Assembly: GCA_021545595.1 (NCBI GenBank)
Contig: JAJRVG010000170.1
Coordinates: 1 to 10,368, forward strand
Source of the DNA: Zetaproteobacteria bacterium
GTDB lineage: Bacteria > Pseudomonadota > Zetaproteobacteria > Mariprofundales > Mariprofundaceae
Reading direction: 5' to 3'
Length of the DNA: 10,368 bases
Shown: piece by piece, positions 7,454 to 10,368 of the stretch
How the letters are laid out: each line of letters begins with the position of its first letter
Numbering within the stretch: the stretch's first letter is position 1
Program-made: the position numbers and the translations under genes
Notes under the pieces: generated by a model
The model's database searches: none
What the model saw: the letters and a program-made list of their open reading frames with translations, nothing else
Told to the model about the DNA's origin: nothing

Positions 7454-8620
7454 ATGGGAACTTTATACACATTTGAAGATAATAGCGCACAAGCTGCAAG
7501 CATCAAAGTTATCGGTGTCGGTGGCGGCGGCGGTAACGCACTGAATAATATGATTGAACATCATCTGCGCGGTGTCGACTTCATTGTTGCCAACACCGAT
7601 GCACAGGCAATTGAACATAGTAGTGCTGACAGTAAACTGCAGCTGGGTGCGGATATAACACGTGGCCTCGGTGCCGGTGCCAATCCACAGGTTGGCCGTG
7701 ATGCAGCCGAAGCTGAGCGCGAGCACCTGCGTGAATTTTTTCACAACACCGACATGGTATTTATCACTGCCGGTATGGGTGGTGGAACCGGCACCGGTGC
7801 TGCACCGATTATTGCAGAAGTAGCCAAAGAGGTGGGCGTGTTAACCGTGGCTGTGGTCACCAAGCCTTTCAACTTCGAGGGGAGACGTCGTATGCGCCAG
7901 GCTGAAGCCGGTATTGAAGAGTTGCGTAAGCATGTCGACACCCTGATCACCATCCCGAATCAGAAGCTGATCGGTGCGGTTGGAAAGAACACCTCCATGC
8001 TGGAGGCATTCAGAAAAGCGGATGACGTACTGCTGCAGGCTGTTAAAGGCATCTCGGAACTGATCACCCACACCGGCTACATGAACGTCGACTTTGCCGA
8101 TGTGAAAGCTGTGATGTGTGAAACCCGTGGCATGGCAATGATGGGCTCAGGCACAGCATCCGGTGAAAGCCGCGCATGCGAAGCTGCCGAGCACGCTATC
8201 TCATCCCCACTGCTGGAGGATGTCGATATTCATGGCGCACACGGTATTCTGGTGAATGTAACCGGCAACGAGGATATGACGCTGGCTGAATACGATGAAG
8301 CTGTATCAATTATCCAGAACATGGCAGATGAAGATGCCAATATCATCTGCGGCATGGTCTACGATAAGGATGTCGGAGATGAGCTTCGTGTTACCGTGGT
8401 GGCGACTGGCCTTAATGCCGATCAGGCTAATCGGATCGCACCGGTTCAGGGCGTATCGGACAGCAGTTTTATTCTTCCACAGGCCGCGGGTATTCAACAG
8501 CCAATGTTTGCAACTGAACAGGCACAGGTTGCGCCACAGGCTCAAATACCGGGGTTTGATCATGCCTATGATGAAGATCAGCTGGCTGTTCCAACCTGGA
8601 TTCGCCGCCAGGCAGACTGA
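7454..8620 (+). CDS. ftsZ: Cell division protein FtsZ (tubulin-like GTPase)
   Basis: FtsZ polymerises with GTP into the ring that marks the division site and organises the divisome. The 388-residue product (383 in E. coli) has the N-terminal nucleotide fold starting at IKVIGVGGGGGNALNNM, the tubulin signature GGGTGTG at 109-115, KPFNFEGRRR and the T7 synergy loop NVDFADVKAVM, with Asn211, Asp213 and Asp216 matching E. coli Asn207, Asp209 and Asp212 needed for GTP hydrolysis. After the C-terminal GTPase subdomain comes a short linker rich in Gln, Ala and Pro (about 335-370), then an acidic patch and the conserved terminal peptide VPTWIRRQAD that binds FtsA and other partners. Nothing is missing. 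It is separated from ftsA by a 59-base leader, and the strong ribosome binding site fits the high expression FtsZ needs. Confidence 0.99.
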   Translation: MGTLYTFEDNSAQAASIKVIGVGGGGGNALNNMIEHHLRGVDFIVANTDAQAIEHSSADSKLQLGADITRGLGAGANPQVGRDAAEAEREHLREFFHNTDMVFITAGMGGGTGTGAAPIIAEVAKEVGVLTVAVVTKPFNFEGRRRMRQAEAGIEELRKHVDTLITIPNQKLIGAVGKNTSMLEAFRKADDVLLQAVKGISELITHTGYMNVDFADVKAVMCETRGMAMMGSGTASGESRACEAAEHAISSPLLEDVDIHGAHGILVNVTGNEDMTLAEYDEAVSIIQNMADEDANIICGMVYDKDVGDELRVTVVATGLNADQANRIAPVQGVSDSSFILPQAAGIQQPMFATEQAQVAPQAQIPGFDHAYDEDQLAVPTWIRRQAD

Positions 8621-8639
8621 AGCAGAAGAAAAGAGCAAT

Positions 8640-8661
8640 GGCTGCACAAGCAGCCGATTTT
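8640..8661 (+). terminator. Possible weak intrinsic terminator or attenuator after ftsZ
   Basis: A perfect six-base-pair stem, GGCTGC-ACAA-GCAGCC, lies 20 bases after the ftsZ stop and is followed by GATTTT. The stem is GC-rich with a tight four-base loop, but the T run is only four bases and is offset by GA, so read-through to lpxC is expected. It could instead be an mRNA-stabilising 3' hairpin for ftsZ. Confidence 0.35.
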
Positions 8662-8810
8662 GCAGCTTGCTGTAAAACGTGGCATCCTGTGCGCTTGGCT
8701 TCAGGGAGAGGGCTGTGTGCCCTGGGTCACGGATTTAAGCTATGGCCATGAAAGAGTCACTTTCTCTTAAACGATTTATCGGGCCGGAAAGATGGAAAAG
8801 ACTTTATGTG

Positions 8811-8814
8811 AGGA
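8811..8814 (+). promoter_or_regulatory. Ribosome binding site that sets the lpxC start
   Basis: AGGA (within GTGAGGA) lies ten bases before the ATG at 8825. The longer in-frame start at 8792 has only GGAAAG touching the ATG, too close to work well. Together with the protein alignment this picks 8825. Confidence 0.6.
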
Positions 8815-8824
8815 CAAACTGTAT

Positions 8825-9724
8825 ATGATTCCACAACGAACACTGAATCACTCTATTCGTTGCAGCGGTATTGGCTTGCATTCCGGCAAGAAAATTGAAC
8901 TGATACTTCACCCGGCTGATGAAGATGCCGGCATCACATTCAGTCGTTCTGACCTTGAAACCATCATCCCCGCAAAAGCTGAAAACGTTACAGACACCCG
9001 ACTCTGCACCACAATCGGCCGTGATGGTGCTAATATTTCTACCGTTGAACATCTGCTCTCTGCCTTGGCAGGCCTGGGCATCGACAATGCCTATATTGAG
9101 GTGAGTGGACCTGAAGTTCCCGTCATGGATGGTTCATCCGCACCGTTTGTTTTCCTGATTCAGTGTGCAGGTATTCGTGAACAGAGCCGTGCCAAAAAAG
9201 TGATGCGTATTCTGAAAAAAGTTGAAATTGAAGAGGGTGACAAACGTTGTTCTCTACACCCTGCAGCCGGCTTTAAGATCTCCTACCTTCTTGATTATGA
9301 TCATCCGATGCTACGCGAGCGAAAGGTAAGCATCGACTTCTCCCGTCAGGCATACACGCGTGAAGTAAGTCGTGCCCGTACATTCGGTTTCCTGCATGAA
9401 ATCGAAAGTCTGCAAAAAGCGGGGCTTGCGCTGGGTGGCTCACTTGAAAATGCCATCGTACTGGATCAGTACCGTGTCGTGAACGAAACCGGCCTGCGTT
9501 ATGATGATGAGTGTGTCCGCCATAAAATTCTCGACACCCTGGGTGACCTCTCACTGGCAGGCCTTCCAATCATAGGTGCCTTTGAAGGTGAACGCACCGG
9601 CCATGAAATGAACCATAAGCTGGTCACCGCCCTGCTGGCAGACCCGGCAGCATGGCGTATCGAAGAGTTGAAAGCCGAAAAGAGTGCCGATAAAGCTGTT
9701 ACTGGCCAGCTTGCCCACCAGTAA
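8825..9724 (+). CDS. lpxC: UDP-3-O-acyl-N-acetylglucosamine deacetylase LpxC
   Basis: LpxC is the zinc-dependent deacetylase that commits UDP-3-O-acyl-GlcNAc to lipid A synthesis in the cytoplasm. From the start at 8825 the product is 299 residues (305 in E. coli) and opens MIPQRTLNHSIRCSGIGLHSGKK, lining up with E. coli MIKQRTL...GVGLHTGKK with no extra residues. An in-frame ATG at 8792 would add 11 unmatched residues and has a badly spaced ribosome binding site. Zinc ligands are His76 (in STVEHL), His233 and Asp237 (in RHKILDTLGDL). Glu75 is the catalytic base and His260 (in TGHEMNHK) matches E. coli His265. MDGSSAPFV and SRARTFGFLHEIE are further family motifs. The C-terminus ends polar (GQLAHQ), unlike the nonpolar E. 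coli tail used for FtsH proteolysis. Having lpxC behind ftsZ is common in Pseudomonadota. Confidence 0.97.
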   Translation: MIPQRTLNHSIRCSGIGLHSGKKIELILHPADEDAGITFSRSDLETIIPAKAENVTDTRLCTTIGRDGANISTVEHLLSALAGLGIDNAYIEVSGPEVPVMDGSSAPFVFLIQCAGIREQSRAKKVMRILKKVEIEEGDKRCSLHPAAGFKISYLLDYDHPMLRERKVSIDFSRQAYTREVSRARTFGFLHEIESLQKAGLALGGSLENAIVLDQYRVVNETGLRYDDECVRHKILDTLGDLSLAGLPIIGAFEGERTGHEMNHKLVTALLADPAAWRIEELKAEKSADKAVTGQLAHQ

Positions 9725-9904
9725 CTTTAACTTAAGCCAATCAGCCTGATTCAGGCATGCCGTATTCTGCCAACGCAGCGTAACTTACACTTGGAAAATA
9801 GAAGTTAAATTAAGTCTATACCCAGGAATTTTATCAGGATTTCCAAAAAGAGTGGCCTCTTCTTTGGCCTGTTTAACGGTTACTAATGATGGAACCGGGG
9901 GCAT
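9725..9904 (+). other. lpxC-downstream intergenic region with hairpins, no gene seen
   Basis: This gap separates the dcw block from the next gene. It holds a five-base-pair hairpin GCCTG-ATT-CAGGC (9744-9756) overlapping the palindrome GGCATGCC (9754-9761), then an AT-rich tract (about 9785-9840), then an imperfect hairpin at 9843-9867. The AT-rich tract is the likeliest place for a promoter of the following gene, but TTGGAA (9791-9796) and TATACC (9817-9822) are 20 bases apart and poor matches. A short frame from ATG 9886 runs out of frame into the next gene and looks like a shadow. Confidence 0.5.
9843..9867 (+). terminator. Imperfect hairpin, possible terminator after lpxC
   Basis: AAGAG (9848-9852) pairs with CTCTT (9857-9861) around the loop TGGC. 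The stem extends outward, past an A/C mismatch and a bulged T, through AA/TT and CC/GG. The flanking A run and TTT resemble intrinsic terminators, but no clean T tract follows (CCTGTTTAACGG), so termination is uncertain. It lies between two genes on the same strand, where a unit boundary is plausible. Confidence 0.35.
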
Positions 9905-10368
9905 ATGAGTTCAAAGTCAGTAACGGACAATATACGGCTCATAAAAAAGCTTCTCCCAAAGGCCATAATTCTCCTTCTCCTTCCCGCCTCTCTTCTACCG
10001 GGGGTTGCCCAGGCTGCGGCTGTAGAACATGCTGCATCTTATGCCACACCTCATACAACTGACGGGGTCATGAAACATAAATATACAAATAGATTGATAG
10101 GCGAAAGCAGCCCCTATCTGCTGCAACATGCACACAATCCGGTTGATTGGTATCCATGGGGTGAAGAGGCGTTTGCCAAAGCCAGACGCGAAGGCAAACC
10201 CATTTTCCTCTCTATTGGTTACTCAACCTGCCACTGGTGCCATGTGATGGAGGAGGAGGTCTTTTCCGATCCGGAAGCTGCAGCATTGATCAACCGGATA
10301 TTTGTGCCGATCAAGGTGGATCGTGAGGAGCGTCCGGATATTGATCAGGTCTATATGACAGTGAGCCA
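9905..10368 (+). CDS. DUF255/YyaL-like thioredoxin-domain protein with predicted signal peptide, 3'-truncated by window edge
   Basis: The visible 154 residues match the N-terminal thioredoxin-like domain of the YyaL/SSP411 family (DUF255): NRLIGESSPYLLQHAHNPVDWYPWGEEAF, then KPIFLSIGYSTCHWCHVMEEEVF with the redox-type CxxC pair Cys109/Cys112, then PIKVDREERPDIDQVYM. Full-length members add a large alpha-barrel domain resembling glycoside hydrolases, outside this window. Their biochemical role is poorly defined, so no reaction is assigned. Unlike the usual form, which starts a few residues before the NRL motif, this protein has about 55 extra N-terminal residues: a basic region (IRLIKKLLPK, 10-19), a hydrophobic core (20-34) and an AQA motif with likely cleavage after Ala37, reading as a Sec signal peptide. 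The ATG at 9905 has GGGGG at 9897-9901, only three bases away. An alternative ATG at 10070 would give the usual cytoplasmic form. It is probably not part of the dcw operon, given the 180-base gap. Confidence 0.88.
   Translation, partial: MSSKSVTDNIRLIKKLLPKAIILLLLPASLLPGVAQAAAVEHAASYATPHTTDGVMKHKYTNRLIGESSPYLLQHAHNPVDWYPWGEEAFAKARREGKPIFLSIGYSTCHWCHVMEEEVFSDPEAAALINRIFVPIKVDREERPDIDQVYMTVS

Larger units (their letters stand above)
8621..8824 (+). other. ftsZ-lpxC intergenic region with hairpins and two short overlapping frames
   Basis: No recognised gene lies here. Besides the terminator-like hairpin at 8640-8655, the region can form AGGGC/GCCCT (8709-8713 with 8719-8723), which competes with CAGGG/CCCTG (8702-8706 with 8720-8724), and GAAAG/CTTTC (8750-8754 with 8760-8764), which competes with AAGAG/CTCTT (8752-8756 with 8764-8768). 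A 37-codon frame runs from ATG 8638 to TGA 8751. A second 26-codon frame starts in an ATGA overlap at 8748 and ends in another ATGA overlap with the lpxC ATG (TGA at 8826-8828). Neither has a strong ribosome binding site or a recognisable product. I see no convincing -35/-10 pair. The region probably sets lpxC expression apart from ftsZ, by partial termination, a weak promoter or leader translation; which of these cannot be decided from sequence alone. Confidence 0.45.

Noticed and set aside
8295..8675. 126-codon plus-strand frame across the end of ftsZ
   Set aside because: Out of frame with ftsZ over conserved FtsZ sequence including the terminal peptide; no recognisable product.
9791..9822. 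TTGGAA...TATACC as a promoter for the thioredoxin-like gene
   Set aside because: The 20-base spacing and partial matches are too poor to call a promoter; only the AT-rich character is noted.
9725..9904. secM/secA-like gene after lpxC, as in E. coli
   Set aside because: The gap holds no frame with a signal peptide or SecM arrest motif, and the next gene is a DUF255 protein, not SecA.
9886..10062. Cys-containing 58-codon frame starting just before the thioredoxin-like gene
   Set aside because: It overlaps the signal-peptide region of that gene in another frame; the cysteines arise from out-of-frame reading and no family is recognised.
1..10368. Mobile element, CRISPR array, defence or other novel system
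   Set aside because: No direct repeats, transposase, integrase, attachment-like duplications or spacer arrays were seen; coding is continuous conserved dcw genes with even composition.

Overview
The window is a stretch of the division and cell wall (dcw) cluster of a Gram-negative bacterium, all on the + strand: ftsW (5' end cut off by the window edge), murG, murC, murB, ddl, ftsQ, ftsA, ftsZ and lpxC. It is followed by the start of an unrelated gene for a secreted thioredoxin-fold (DUF255/YyaL-like) protein that runs off the right edge. I see no RNA gene, insertion sequence, CRISPR array, prophage or defence module.

Organism: LpxC, the first committed enzyme of lipid A synthesis, implies an outer membrane with lipopolysaccharide. 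The order murC-murB-ddl-ftsQ-ftsA-ftsZ-lpxC, and proteins that resemble E. coli FtsZ and LpxC closely in their motifs, point to Pseudomonadota. E. coli has murB elsewhere, so a murB inside the cluster speaks against a typical enteric-type gammaproteobacterium and fits alphaproteobacterial or early-branching lineages. A zetaproteobacterium (Mariprofundus-like) is my best guess, but it is an inference from gene order and moderate GC, not a search result.

Layout: positions 1-7394 are one very tight block. Five consecutive junctions from ftsW/murG to ddl/ftsQ are 4-base ATGA overlaps, and ftsQ/ftsA overlap by one base (TAATG). Each downstream gene has a purine-rich ribosome binding site inside the end of the previous gene. 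This packing suggests translational coupling. The block opens up only around ftsZ: a 59-base A-rich leader before it and a 204-base gap after it, which holds hairpins and two very short overlapping reading frames. LpxC is followed by a 180-base gap and then the thioredoxin-like gene.

Function: MurG, MurC, MurB and Ddl make peptidoglycan precursors (UDP-MurNAc, its L-Ala adduct, D-Ala-D-Ala, lipid II). FtsW polymerises lipid II at the septum. FtsZ forms the division ring, FtsA ties it to the membrane, and FtsQ links the cytoplasmic ring to periplasmic wall synthesis. LpxC supplies lipid A for the outer membrane. The window therefore carries envelope synthesis and septation in one expression unit.

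Novelty: this is a conserved housekeeping region and I do not find a new system. The points most worth checking are the short overlapping frames and hairpins between ftsZ and lpxC, the mini-cistron whose stop sits on the ftsZ ribosome binding site, the corrected lpxC start, the LpxC C-terminus that lacks the E. coli-type degradation tail, and the apparent export signal on the thioredoxin-like protein.
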